Notes: generated from the letters alone by a model not told the origin. 64,000 bases of DNA from Micromonospora pisi (GCF_003633685.1 NZ_RBKT01000001.1:4278001-4342000); one strand, 5' to 3'. Counted from the first letter of the stretch, positions 25,624 to 33,175 are shown. Made by a program: numbers and translations.

Positions 25624-26070
25624 TCAAGCTTGCGGTTGCCATTCGTTGGCGAGGCGCTCAGCCTTCATCAGGAACTCGTTTAGCTGTTCCTGTGACATCT
25701 GTTCGTCGGCGATCAGCTTGAAGAGAAGCTGACCTTCGATCTCGGCGACGGTGCCGAGGTCAAGATTCTCGACAGTTTCCTCGACCCCGGGCACCTCGAT
25801 GTCGAGAGTGGCGCAGATCAGATGTTCGGCCTCTTTGGCGGGGAGGTCTCGTCCTTCGGACAGGAACGCGCGGGCGTCCGCAACGAAGCGAATTATCTCT
25901 GAAAGGTCTCGACGGCTCCCGAAGCGTCGTTGAACCGCGAGGTTGAATGCGAACGCAATGATGGCGACCGGAGTGCCTTTTCCCTGCCGATCGAACTCCT
26001 CCATGAGTGCATCGTAAGTATCCCAATCCTGTTCGAGGATTGCTTTGAGAAATTTGGTATTGTCATCCAT
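25624..26070 (-). CDS. Acidic hypothetical protein at the end of the helical-protein operon
   Basis: 148 residues, strongly acidic and predicted helical: MDDNTKFLKAILEQDWDTYD, a hydrophobic segment VAIIAFAFNLAVQRRFG, then DLSEIIRFVADARAFL and an acidic C-terminal half with GVEETVENLDLGTVAEIEGQ. It is not recognised. ATG 26070 follows GGAAG and overlaps the upstream stop by 8 nt; an in-frame ATG at 26085 is an alternative. As the last gene of a four-gene operon of small helical proteins, it could be an immunity or chaperone-like protein. That is inference from position, size and acidity. Codon GC is lower than in the core genes. Confidence 0.7.
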   Translation of the reverse strand: MDDNTKFLKAILEQDWDTYDALMEEFDRQGKGTPVAIIAFAFNLAVQRRFGSRRDLSEIIRFVADARAFLSEGRDLPAKEAEHLICATLDIEVPGVEETVENLDLGTVAEIEGQLLFKLIADEQMSQEQLNEFLMKAERLANEWQPQA

Positions 26071-26716
26071 TGGATTCGCTTCCATCCTTTCGGTTGTTGT
26101 TCGCCTTGGTCTTTCTGCGTAGTCGGGCGGCGAGTTCGGCGCCCTTAATGCCCATGACGGCCAGGGTAAGTGCTGCCAGGAGGGCGTCTCCCGCCTGTGC
26201 TCCTTGTGACCCTTGTGATTTCACAAATGCTGGCGTCGCCTGCTTTGGTGCTGCGGTGCCAGATGGTCGGGTCGCGTCCTGAATTGCGTTGCCGAGCTTC
26301 TTTGCATGCTGGAGGCCGTCTTCCGCGTTAGGGGTGGCACCAGCCCTGCCTAACAGCCTGCTCGACATTGAGCCTTGATGAGGTGTGTCTAATACCTGCT
26401 CGCCGTCGGGCATTGCGCCTTGCGACGACATGCTCGGCGGTATTGATCCTGGAGCAATGGTATTGGCGTACTCGGTGAAGGCTTTGGTCGCCTCGGAAAG
26501 CAGCCGAGCGACCCTCCCTGCCTTCTGGCCGGCAGTCTGAGACTCGTACTTGGCATGATTGATGTCTGGGTGATCGGTTCCCTTGCCGACCTCGATGTAG
26601 CGGGCGTTTGCCGCTTCGGCGTGCTCCTGGGCAGCCTTAGCGGTGATGGCGGCTTGATCCAGTTCGTTGATCACTCGGCGGAACTGCTGCACCACCTCTG
26701 CGAGGTTTCCCGTCAT
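26063..26716 (-). CDS. Helical protein with WXG100-like N-terminal region, unknown function
   Basis: 217 residues. The N-terminal 90 form long amphipathic helices (LAEVVQQFRRVINELDQAAI, AKAAQEHAEAANARYIEVG, AGRVARLLSEATKAFTEYANTIA) similar in size and layout to WXG100/LXG-type modules, but no WxG is present. A Pro/Ser/Gly-rich middle (90-165) and a C-terminal hydrophobic helix with a basic end (ALLAALTLAVMGIKGAELAARLRRKTKA) follow. ATG 26716 overlaps the preceding stop (ATGA). The predicted short membrane or interaction segment at the C terminus and tight coupling suggest a complex with its neighbours (inference). Confidence 0.7.
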   Translation of the reverse strand: MTGNLAEVVQQFRRVINELDQAAITAKAAQEHAEAANARYIEVGKGTDHPDINHAKYESQTAGQKAGRVARLLSEATKAFTEYANTIAPGSIPPSMSSQGAMPDGEQVLDTPHQGSMSSRLLGRAGATPNAEDGLQHAKKLGNAIQDATRPSGTAAPKQATPAFVKSQGSQGAQAGDALLAALTLAVMGIKGAELAARLRRKTKANNNRKDGSESNG

Positions 26717-26973
26717 CCAAGGATTCCCAGGTACCGGTTAGCCGCGTCGGTGCTGACCTCGATCCGCCGTAGTACAAGGTCAACCTCGTGCTCAGCCTCT
26801 CTGAGGCAGTCGAACCCCCGCTCGACGGCCTTGTGTCGACTGTCATGGGCGGTCGACAGAGCGAGCGTGTGGGCAAGACGCCCGTGGCTGTCCGCATCCC
26901 GGATCGTGCTCTTGGCTCGCTCGCTCGCCTCGATACCTTTACGGATCGCTGCCTTGGCGTCCTCGATGCTCAC
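26713..26973 (-). CDS. Small helical protein, paralog of the preceding gene
   Basis: 86 residues. It starts SIEDAKAAIRKGIEASERAKSTIRDAD, continues with a heptad-rich region (AVERGFDCLREAEHEVDLVL) and ends ANRYLGILG. The first gene of the operon has the same plan (SIEEVKAALTQAAEQ at the start, ARDYIVILG at the end), so the two are diverged paralogs. GTG 26973 lies 13 nt after the upstream stop. The frame extends to 27087, but that part overlaps the preceding gene. No signal peptide. Function unknown. Confidence 0.7.
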   Translation of the reverse strand: MSIEDAKAAIRKGIEASERAKSTIRDADSHGRLAHTLALSTAHDSRHKAVERGFDCLREAEHEVDLVLRRIEVSTDAANRYLGILG

Positions 26974-26986
26974 GGCGTGACCGCGA

Positions 26987-27250
26987 TCAGCCGAGGATGA
27001 CGATGTAGTCGCGAGCGGCCTGTGATCCGCCCTCAGCAAGCGTTGCGGCCTCGTCAAGGCGCTGCTTGCTTTGCTCGGCACGAGCAATGGATTCGCCGAT
27101 CTTGGGATGACCGGCGCCGGCCGCGACGGCGCGGAGCCGGTTCAGCATTTGCTCGATGCTGTCCATGGCGGTTCGGATCTGGTTAGTGGCAGTGTTGCCC
27201 TGCTCGGCGGCCTGGGTGAGTGCCGCCTTCACTTCCTCGATGCTGGCCAT
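26987..27250 (-). CDS. Small helical protein, first gene of the island operon
   Basis: 87 residues, almost wholly predicted helix: MASIEEVKAALTQAAEQGNTA, SIEQMLNRLRAVAAGAG, IGESIARAEQSKQRLDEAATLAEG, ending AARDYIVILG. The size and helix-turn-helix hairpin character resemble WXG100-type secreted partners, but the WxG motif is missing. A clear GGGGAGGA sequence precedes ATG 27250. It heads a four-gene operon with overlaps or short gaps. Its paralog is the next gene. No assigned function. Confidence 0.75.
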   Translation of the reverse strand: MASIEEVKAALTQAAEQGNTATNQIRTAMDSIEQMLNRLRAVAAGAGHPKIGESIARAEQSKQRLDEAATLAEGGSQAARDYIVILG

Positions 27251-27445
27251 GTCGTCCTCCCCTGAACCCTGGCGCAGATCGCAAGCGGCAACCGTTGTGG
27301 GGCCAAGCAGGCTGCCGGCTCGGGCGTCTGCGTAGTCGGAGGAACACTATCGGAAGTCGCTTGTAGATGCAGCCTTGTGAAGCCCCATTGATCCTGCTGC
27401 ATCGCCGTTTGTTGTAGGTGATGCAGTCCGTCCAGGGAGCTGCCG
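27251..27445. other. Intergenic region upstream of the helical-protein operon
   Basis: 195 nt of lower-GC sequence between the small-protein operon and the end of the GntR gene. It should hold the operon promoter; I see no convincing repeat or hairpin. Confidence 0.4.
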
Positions 27446-27673
27446 CTAACGCCTTCCCTTTTCCGCCACGAAGACGCCGCGACCAGGGCGACCGACCAGG
27501 ACCCCGAGGTTCCGTAACGTGGCTACGGCCCGGGAGACGGTCTTCATGGATACGTCGTAGTGGTCAGACAGCTCCTTGGTGGAGGGAATCTGGGTGCCGG
27601 GCGGGAAGATGCCCTGCTCAATGCGCCTGACGAGATCCTCGATCAATTCATCCATGGTTGGCGGGATAGGCAC
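27446..27673 (-). CDS. Minimal GntR-family winged-helix regulator
   Basis: 75 residues, essentially only the GntR DNA-binding domain: DELIEDLVRRIEQGIFPPGTQIPSTKELSDHYDVSMKTV, then SRAVATLRNLGVLVGRPGRGVFV. No effector-binding domain follows, so control by a ligand is unlikely within this polypeptide. GTG 27673 follows AAGGGG. It lies divergent from the DivIVA operon, and the intergenic region carries an inverted repeat plus phased ACGTAG copies that could be its operators. Small GntR regulators of this kind occur in actinobacterial integrative elements and plasmids (family knowledge). Confidence 0.85.
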   Translation of the reverse strand: MPIPPTMDELIEDLVRRIEQGIFPPGTQIPSTKELSDHYDVSMKTVSRAVATLRNLGVLVGRPGRGVFVAEKGRR

Positions 27674-28068
27674 GGTTCGCCCCTTGCAGTCGGTTGGCCT
27701 ACCCAGTATTGATCACCGTCCGCGACGTAGGCAACGTAGCTACCAGCGAAGACGTAGATTTCGCTGGTGTCGTACTTGACGTAGGTGACGCTGCGTCTCT
27801 AAGGTCGTCGATGGTGGTTGTCAGGGGCTTTGCGGTCGGTTGGCACCTTTCGCAGGTCAGGGCATCCGTTAGCGCACCGGGACGGGTGCTGGTGCACGCC
27901 CTCCGTTCACCAGCACCCGTCCCGGCCGATCCTCAACAACAGCGACCCCGTTGCTGTACTGCCGAACTGGGCTGCGGCGGCGGGGTGGGGTGGTCCCGCC
28001 GGACCCGAAACGGCGGGGCCACCCCCTCCATCGGAACCCGAGACACCTCGACAAAAAGGAGCCTTGGC
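27674..28068. promoter_or_regulatory. Divergent regulatory region between gntR and the DivIVA operon
   Basis: 395 nt without a supported gene. The part next to gntR holds four ACGTAG hexamers (27725, 27734, 27752, 27779) spaced 9, 18 and 27 nt, and an inverted repeat at 27742-27768. The part next to DivIVA is G/C-rich with a run of short inverted segments. The longer open frame from 27694 is not supported, because an AGGAG and GTG occur at the DivIVA start. Confidence 0.6.
27742..27768. repeat. Inverted repeat, probable GntR operator
   Basis: Perfect 9-bp arms ACCAGCGAA and TTCGCTGGT separated by 9 nt that contain one of four phased ACGTAG copies. It lies about 70 nt upstream of gntR. Confidence 0.6.
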
Positions 28069-28383
28069 GTGCGACGACTCCTCCGGCGCATCCTGACAAG
28101 ATCGGAAAAGCCCCAGCCGCGCCACTCGACGGGAGGTGAATACCGCTCCGCGTCGTACCTGCCGATGCGGCCCTGGCAGGTGCGGGGCCGGCAGTTCACG
28201 ATCAGGCGGCGTGGCCTGGATCCCGACGAGGTGGCCACCTTCCTCGACCGGGTCGCCGACGACCTCGCCAGCGTCCACGCCGAGCTTGCCCGCAGCCGGG
28301 ACGAAACGGCGCGGATCAAGTCCGCGCTCCGTCACTGGCAGTCCAGCCAGGCGCCGAGCATGCGCGAGCTGGCCCGCCGGTGA
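28069..28383 (+). CDS. DivIVA-domain protein, short
   Basis: 104 residues. A basic N terminus is followed by a DivIVA-type module: GRQFTIRRRGLDPDEVATFLDRVADDLASVHAELARSRDETARIKSAL, i.e. the conserved F..RGLD..EV..FLDRV pattern and the start of a coiled coil. It is much shorter than the polar-growth protein Wag31. GTG 28069 has AGGAG at 8 nt. The stop overlaps the next start (GTGA). In accessory regions such proteins are thought to be scaffolds; here it heads an operon with two unknown proteins. Confidence 0.8.
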   Translation: MRRLLRRILTRSEKPQPRHSTGGEYRSASYLPMRPWQVRGRQFTIRRRGLDPDEVATFLDRVADDLASVHAELARSRDETARIKSALRHWQSSQAPSMRELARR

Positions 28384-28640
28384 GCGCCGACGACCCGACC
28401 CGGTACGTCATCCACCTGCCGATCGCCGCACCCGACCTGCCCCGGGCCCGCATCCTGGCCCGCACCGCCGCTCGGGCGCTGGCCTTCCTCTCCGTCGACG
28501 CCCGGGAAACCACCGTGTCGGAGGAGGACAACCAGGGCGTACACCATCGGGTGTTCTGTGATCGGTTGCTGGACGAGGGCCGGCGCTGTGTGCTCCGGGC
28601 CGAGCACGAAACACCCTGCGCCCCACGGGTACGGCGGTGA
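28380..28640 (+). CDS. Small hypothetical protein of the DivIVA operon
   Basis: 86 residues, no recognised family. It starts MSADDPTRYVIHLPIAAPDLPRA and ends CDRLLDEGRRCVLRAEHETPCAPRV with three cysteines and a histidine (C, C, C, H), perhaps metal-binding (inference). Both ends overlap neighbours by 4 nt (GTGA), which fixes the start at GTG 28380 and shows translational coupling. Confidence 0.7.
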   Translation: MSADDPTRYVIHLPIAAPDLPRARILARTAARALAFLSVDARETTVSEEDNQGVHHRVFCDRLLDEGRRCVLRAEHETPCAPRVRR

Positions 28641-30724
28641 GCGGCGGGACGGCCGTGGTCTGCGCCGCCTGCGCGGGGCTGACCTTCACCCTCAACCCCT
28701 GCCGGTGCACCTGGGGCGGCGACCGGTTCCTCATCGATGAGCAGCGACCGGGTGGCCAGCCGTACCGGGATTGCCTGCTCTGCCGGGGCGACGGCACCGT
28801 CGCCCGCCCCTGTCACCAGTGTGGCCAGCGCGGCGAACGCCGGCCGCAACTCGTGCTCACCGTGGTCAACGCCGACACCGGCGCGGTGGCGTCGGTTAAC
28901 GTCACGGCCGGCGCGGTCGAACCACGGCAGGCGGCGGACAAGCGGTGGGAGCTGTGGCTCACCCCGCTGATATCCGAACTCGCCGCCGAGGTCGGCGCCA
29001 CCGCGCTCTCCGATATCTCCACCGGGTGGCGCCCGCTCGGCGACGAGTACGTCGCGCTGCCCGGCGAGTGGCGCCCCGACCTGCCCGCCGAACGGCGTGA
29101 CGCCCTGGTCGCGGCAGCCCTCGCCAACTGTTCCCACAATCCGTGGCGGGTCTTCCACGGCCGCAGCGTCGCCCCACCGTCCCCTGATCTCAACGGTCGA
29201 CTCGCCCAGCTCTGCCGGCTCGCGGACCAACTCTTTCTCGACCTGGTCGTCGAGGCGCGGCGTCCCGGCTACGGCGGACTCACCTGGGACATCCGCTACG
29301 AGACGCCCGGCGGCGGCGTCCCGGCCACCCCTCGGGCCCGCGCCGACGACCTGCCCGCCGCCCTGGCCAGCATGTTCGCCCCCGCCGGTATGTTCGCCAC
29401 CGCCCCGGTCGCGGCCGCCTTCGACGGGTTCGAGCTGCGCGGACTCGATGCCCCCGCGCACTACCTGCGGGCCGGTGCCGCGCCACCCGACCTTCCGGAA
29501 CCCGTCGACCTTGACCAGGTCGAGCGGCGGACCATCCGTGACTGCGAGGGCTGGCCCGGTGCCCAGGCGATCTGGCGAGACGGCCGGTGGTGGCACACCT
29601 CGCTGCGCCCCAGCCGCGTCGTCGAGACCCTCACCAAGGAACCGACCGGCCAGGTGTCCCGCCGGGTCATCACCGAACTCGTACGCGCCTGGGAACCGCC
29701 CGCGCCGAGTTGGCTCGGCGAGCCGATCCCGTACCACGACTGCCCCGACTGCGACCCGGACAGCCGCCTCCGCGCCTGCCACTGCACCCTTGGTGCCCGC
29801 CCGGCCGACCCGTCGTGCGATGCCTGCGGCGGAGCAGGGGTACGTGCCCAGCACCTGCCCTGCCACACCTGCGGCGACAGCCGGCGGGTCTACCACGGTG
29901 CCGTCGTCACCGTCACCGACCTCGCCGATCGGGTGATCCACGAGAACTGGTCCGGTCAGCCCGTGGACGCGCCGCTGGTCGCCACCCAGCCCGGCGGGAA
30001 ACCCGTTGTCCAACTGCCCGAGCAGCACCGGCTTGCCCGGCTGACCGGCCACTTCGACCAGCGGCCGGACGTCCTGACCGAACTCGACGGCGGCCACCAG
30101 TTCGGCCAGGATCTGCGCGACGGCATTGTCACCGTGCACCGTCCCGGCGACGATCCGCTCGCCGAACAGATCGCCCGCGCCACCAGGGGGCGCCCCGGCG
30201 CACGGCTACTGCTGTCGGCCCGGCCGCCGGCCGCACCGCCGCTGGCCGAGCTGATCGGGATCGCCCTCGGCCTGCACCTGGCCATCGCGATCACCGTGCA
30301 GAACCACCGACTCGATGCCGGGGACCCGTTGCGGGTGCACGGCGAGAGCTGGGACGTGGAGATCACCGCTGCCGACCCGGCCGCCCCGTTCACCGACCTG
30401 CCGCTCCATCGGAGCCTGCCAGCGGCGGTCGCCGACTGCGTGACGTACCTCGAAGTGGCCCTCGCCGCGACGGTGCCCGCCGATCCGCGCCAGCCGATCC
30501 CGGTACCGCAGACGCCGCGACCATGCCCGGTCGACGACCCGGACCGGCTCATCGCGCGGCTCGGGCAGCACCATCCCGGCAAGCCGATCACCGTACGCTT
30601 CGATCGCACTGGCTGCACCGTCCACCTGCACGAATACGGCGTCACCCAGGTGCTGGCCAAGGCGCCAACCCTGGCCGCCGCAGCCGCCGTGCTCGGCCTG
30701 CCCACGCGGGACCAGCAGTGCTGA
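28637..30724 (+). CDS. 695-aa protein with DnaJ-like CxxC zinc repeats, unknown function
   Basis: Cysteine motifs lie in two clusters. N-terminal: CAACAGLTFTLNPCRC, then CLLCRGDGTVARPCHQCGQRG (residues about 10-75). Central: DCPDCDPDSRLRACHCTLG and CDACGGAGVRAQHLPCHTCGD (about 370-420). The CxxCxGxG format is that of the DnaJ central zinc domain, but there is no J domain. Between the clusters lies a 290-residue region with WRPLGDEYVALPGEWRPDLP; the last 270 residues have no recognisable domain. GTG 28637 overlaps the previous stop. A zinc-binding nucleic acid or protein-interaction factor is possible. This is the largest protein of the island. Confidence 0.8.
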   Translation: MSGGTAVVCAACAGLTFTLNPCRCTWGGDRFLIDEQRPGGQPYRDCLLCRGDGTVARPCHQCGQRGERRPQLVLTVVNADTGAVASVNVTAGAVEPRQAADKRWELWLTPLISELAAEVGATALSDISTGWRPLGDEYVALPGEWRPDLPAERRDALVAAALANCSHNPWRVFHGRSVAPPSPDLNGRLAQLCRLADQLFLDLVVEARRPGYGGLTWDIRYETPGGGVPATPRARADDLPAALASMFAPAGMFATAPVAAAFDGFELRGLDAPAHYLRAGAAPPDLPEPVDLDQVERRTIRDCEGWPGAQAIWRDGRWWHTSLRPSRVVETLTKEPTGQVSRRVITELVRAWEPPAPSWLGEPIPYHDCPDCDPDSRLRACHCTLGARPADPSCDACGGAGVRAQHLPCHTCGDSRRVYHGAVVTVTDLADRVIHENWSGQPVDAPLVATQPGGKPVVQLPEQHRLARLTGHFDQRPDVLTELDGGHQFGQDLRDGIVTVHRPGDDPLAEQIARATRGRPGARLLLSARPPAAPPLAELIGIALGLHLAIAITVQNHRLDAGDPLRVHGESWDVEITAADPAAPFTDLPLHRSLPAAVADCVTYLEVALAATVPADPRQPIPVPQTPRPCPVDDPDRLIARLGQHHPGKPITVRFDRTGCTVHLHEYGVTQVLAKAPTLAAAAAVLGLPTRDQQC

Positions 30725-30750
30725 CCCGGACCGGCGGTCCTCCGGACGCC

Positions 30751-31002
30751 TCAGCCGCCGGCGAACGGGGGTAGTACGTCGACCGTGGCGGCCGGCGGCA
30801 GCGGCTGCTCACGATCGTGCTGGACCACGCCATCGACCAGGAAACTCGCCACCTTCAGCACAGCGGCCAGTCGTTCGCCGTGCCGGATGCCCAGTACGTC
30901 GGCGAGTTCGTCCAGGCTGAGTCCGCCCGGAGCGGGCTCCTCGCGTACCCCGGCTGCCGCCCGCGCCGCCGCGAAGTACCGGATTGTCAGCTCGGCGCTC
31001 AT
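30751..31002 (-). CDS. moaD: Molybdopterin synthase sulfur carrier subunit MoaD
   Basis: 83 residues, ubiquitin-like: MSAELTIRYFAAARAAAGVREE, a middle helix LSLDELADVLG, and the C-terminal PPFAGG, whose last glycine carries the thiocarboxylate. The ATG at 31002 is preceded by GGAGG inside the end of moaA, from which it is separated by 2 nt. It works with MoaE (encoded at 15.1 kb). No MoeB-type activating enzyme is visible in the window. Frame extension beyond 31002 is the moaA antisense and is ignored. Confidence 0.95.
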   Translation of the reverse strand: MSAELTIRYFAAARAAAGVREEPAPGGLSLDELADVLGIRHGERLAAVLKVASFLVDGVVQHDREQPLPPAATVDVLPPFAGG

Positions 31003-31004
31003 CG

Positions 31005-32132
31005 TCAGCCTCCGATCGCCGACATCGGGCGGGCCGGCTGTAGAAAGGTCGGGTCGTCGATGTCGTGTCCGGCCCGCTTGCCCCACATCGCGGTACGCCA
31101 GCGACGTGCCAGTTCCTCGTCGTCGGCCCCGGCCCGGAGCGCTTCGCGCAGGTCGGACTCCTCGGTGGCGAAGAGGCAGGCGCGTACCTGCCCGTCCGCG
31201 GTGAGCCGGGTCCGGTCGCAGTCGCCGCAGAAGGGGCGGGTGACGCTGCCGATCACGCCGACCCGGGCCGGGCGGCCGTCGAGTGCGGTGAATCCCTCGA
31301 CCAACCAGGTCTCGGCCGGTGCACCGCCCCGCTCGACCGGGTCGGGCAGCAGGGTGAACTCGGCCTGTAGCGCGGTCAGGATCTCGCTCGCGGTCACCAT
31401 CGCGTCGCGATCCCAGCCGTGCTGGGCGTCGAGCGGCATCTGCTCGATGAAGCGCAGTTCGTAGCCGTGGGCGAGGGCGAACCGGAGCAGCGCCGGCGCG
31501 TCCTGGTCGTTGACTCCGCGCATCAGCACCGAGTTGATTTTCACCGGGGTCAGCCCGGCGTCGGAGGCGGCCGCCAGCCCGGCCAGTACGTCGGCGAGGC
31601 GGTCCCGTCGGGTCAGGGTGGTGAACCGGTCCGGGTCGATGGTGTCGAGCGAGACGTTGACCCGGTCCAGCCCGGCGTCGCGGAGCGGTCGGGCGAGCCG
31701 GGCCAGCCCGATGCCGTTCGTGGTCAACGACAGCGTCGGCCGTGGGGTCAGGCTGGCGGCGGCGGCGACGATGGCCGGCAGTCCGGGACGGATGAGCGGC
31801 TCACCGCCGGTGAACCGCACCTCGGTCACACCGAGCCGCAGCACCGCCACCCGGACCAGACGGTTGATCTCGTCGTCGGTGAGCAGCCGGCTCTTCGGCA
31901 GCCACGGCAGCCCTTCCTCCGGCATGCAGTAGGTGCAGCGCAGGTTGCACCGGTCGGTCAGGGAGACCCGCAGGTCGGTGGCGACCCGGTGGTACCGGTC
32001 GACGAGACCGTCCACCGCCGGTCGTACCGGCACGGCCGCCCCCGGTGGTGTCTCCCCGGGGGTGGTCGCGGTCTCCGGTCCGGCTGCTCGCGCCGTACCG
32101 GCGGCGGTCGATTGGATAACCCGGATGCCCAT
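31005..32132 (-). CDS. moaA: GTP 3',8-cyclase MoaA (radical SAM)
   Basis: 375 residues. The N-terminal radical SAM cluster motif is CNLRCTYCMP (CxxxCxxC), with FTGGEPLIRP and SLTTNGIGL following. The C-terminal second iron-sulfur cluster is CGDCDRTRLTADGQVRAC, and the protein ends in the GG tail SAIGG. It converts GTP to 3',8-cyclo-dihydro-GTP for MoaC. ATG 32132 gives a 35-residue variable N terminus before the barrel. No ribosome binding site; TACCGT six nt upstream fits leaderless expression. A palindrome covers that promoter. Confidence 0.96.
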   Translation of the reverse strand: MGIRVIQSTAAGTARAAGPETATTPGETPPGAAVPVRPAVDGLVDRYHRVATDLRVSLTDRCNLRCTYCMPEEGLPWLPKSRLLTDDEINRLVRVAVLRLGVTEVRFTGGEPLIRPGLPAIVAAAASLTPRPTLSLTTNGIGLARLARPLRDAGLDRVNVSLDTIDPDRFTTLTRRDRLADVLAGLAAASDAGLTPVKINSVLMRGVNDQDAPALLRFALAHGYELRFIEQMPLDAQHGWDRDAMVTASEILTALQAEFTLLPDPVERGGAPAETWLVEGFTALDGRPARVGVIGSVTRPFCGDCDRTRLTADGQVRACLFATEESDLREALRAGADDEELARRWRTAMWGKRAGHDIDDPTFLQPARPMSAIGG

Positions 32133-32151
32133 CGTTCGACGGTATACCGTC
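32132..32151 (-). promoter_or_regulatory. moaA leaderless promoter within a 14-bp palindrome
   Basis: TACCGT (32144-32139, minus strand) six nt before the ATG. GACGGTATACCGTC at 32138-32151 is a perfect 14-bp palindrome covering the whole element and reaching into the stop codon of the upstream kinase gene. Confidence 0.6.
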
Positions 32152-33040
32152 AACCGTCCAGCGCGGAGCCAGCCGCCGTGCTTACCGCCGACCGGTAGCC
32201 GGCGCCGAACAGGGCGGTGTGCACCAGCAGCAGGTGGAGTTGGTGCAGCGGGAGCCGTTCGCGCCAACCGTCCGCGAGCGGCCAGACTTCCTGGTAGCCG
32301 TCGAGGATGCGGGAAAGTTCGGGGGCGCCGCCGAAGAGCGCCAACTGGGCCAGGTCCGTCTCCCGGTGTCCGCCGTGGGCGGCCGGGTCGACCAGCCAGA
32401 CGCGTCCGTCGGCGCCCCAGAGCAGGTTTCCCGGCCAGAGGTCACCGTGGATCCGAGCGGGCGGCTCGTCGCCGCCGTACCCGTCGATGGTGTTCATCAC
32501 CCGTTCGACCAGCTCGACCTCCGCCGATCCGAGGGCGCCGTTGTCGACCGAGCGGCGCAGGTAGGGGGCCAGCCGGTGTTCGGCGAACCAGGCCGACCAG
32601 GGGCCGGGTGAAGGGGTGTTCGACTGCGGCAGCGCGCCGATGTAGCCGGGCCAGTTCGCGCCGAAGGCCGGTGCGCCGGCCCGGTGCAGGGCGGCCAGGT
32701 TCCGGCCGAAGCGGGTGGCCGCCGCCGGGGTCGGCGGACCCGGTTCGACCCATTCGAGGGCGAGCAGTTCGGGCAGTTCGGCGACGATCTCCGGCACCGG
32801 GACCGGGCCGGCCGCGCGCAACCAGCGCAGTCCGGCCGCCTCGGCCGCGAAGAACCCTTCGGGTACGGGTGTCGCCGCGCCCTCGGGCCAGCTCTTGGCG
32901 AAGACCGAGTTGCCGTCGTCGAGGGTGAGTCGACGGGCGTCGCAGATGTCGCCACCGGCGACCGGCGTCTCCCTGATCCGTTGGTGGGTGAGGAAGGTGG
33001 GCAGGTGCTGTGGGTGCGCCCGCAGGTACGCCAGGTCCAT
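32150..33040 (-). CDS. Fructosamine kinase family protein
   Basis: 296 residues with the aminoglycoside-phosphotransferase-like kinase fold. The catalytic loop is ARIHGDLWPGNLLWG and the metal-binding motif is VWLVDPAAHGGHRETDLAQL. The N-terminal lobe has VAGGDICDARRLTLDDGNSVFAKS. Family members phosphorylate ketoamine adducts on proteins or small sugars. ATG 33040 starts MDLAYLRAHPQHLPTFL; the open frame far upstream is antisense to other genes. Its stop lies 17 nt before moaA, so read-through into moaA is likely. Confidence 0.9.
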   Translation of the reverse strand: MDLAYLRAHPQHLPTFLTHQRIRETPVAGGDICDARRLTLDDGNSVFAKSWPEGAATPVPEGFFAAEAAGLRWLRAAGPVPVPEIVAELPELLALEWVEPGPPTPAAATRFGRNLAALHRAGAPAFGANWPGYIGALPQSNTPSPGPWSAWFAEHRLAPYLRRSVDNGALGSAEVELVERVMNTIDGYGGDEPPARIHGDLWPGNLLWGADGRVWLVDPAAHGGHRETDLAQLALFGGAPELSRILDGYQEVWPLADGWRERLPLHQLHLLLVHTALFGAGYRSAVSTAAGSALDG

Positions 33041-33109
33041 CCGGGCAACGTACCGCGCCAGCTCCGGTGCGCGTATCAGCGGCTGACCAGCGGAACTACG
33101 TTCTGTGCC

Positions 33110-33135
33110 TGTGGATAACCCGCGTGTCGTCCACA
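33110..33135. promoter_or_regulatory. Facing DnaA-box pair
   Basis: A perfect TTATCCACA on the minus strand (33110-33118) faces TCGTCCACA on the plus strand (33127-33135, one mismatch to TTGTCCACA). They lie in the 135-nt gap between divergent fructosamine kinase and DUF4192 genes. Confidence 0.5.
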
Positions 33136-33175
33136 GGGTCTGGTGGCCGTTCCACCGCCGGGCGAGGCTCGTCAC

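Noticed and set aside
28316-30139. 607-aa minus-strand ORF opposite the 695-aa island protein
   Set aside because: The plus strand has coupled starts and ordered CxxC motifs; the minus frame is low-complexity.
25200-30750. Complete integrative conjugative element
   Set aside because: No integrase, excisionase, replication protein or FtsK/Tra gene and no att repeats were found; only regulator and DivIVA-type genes resemble such elements.
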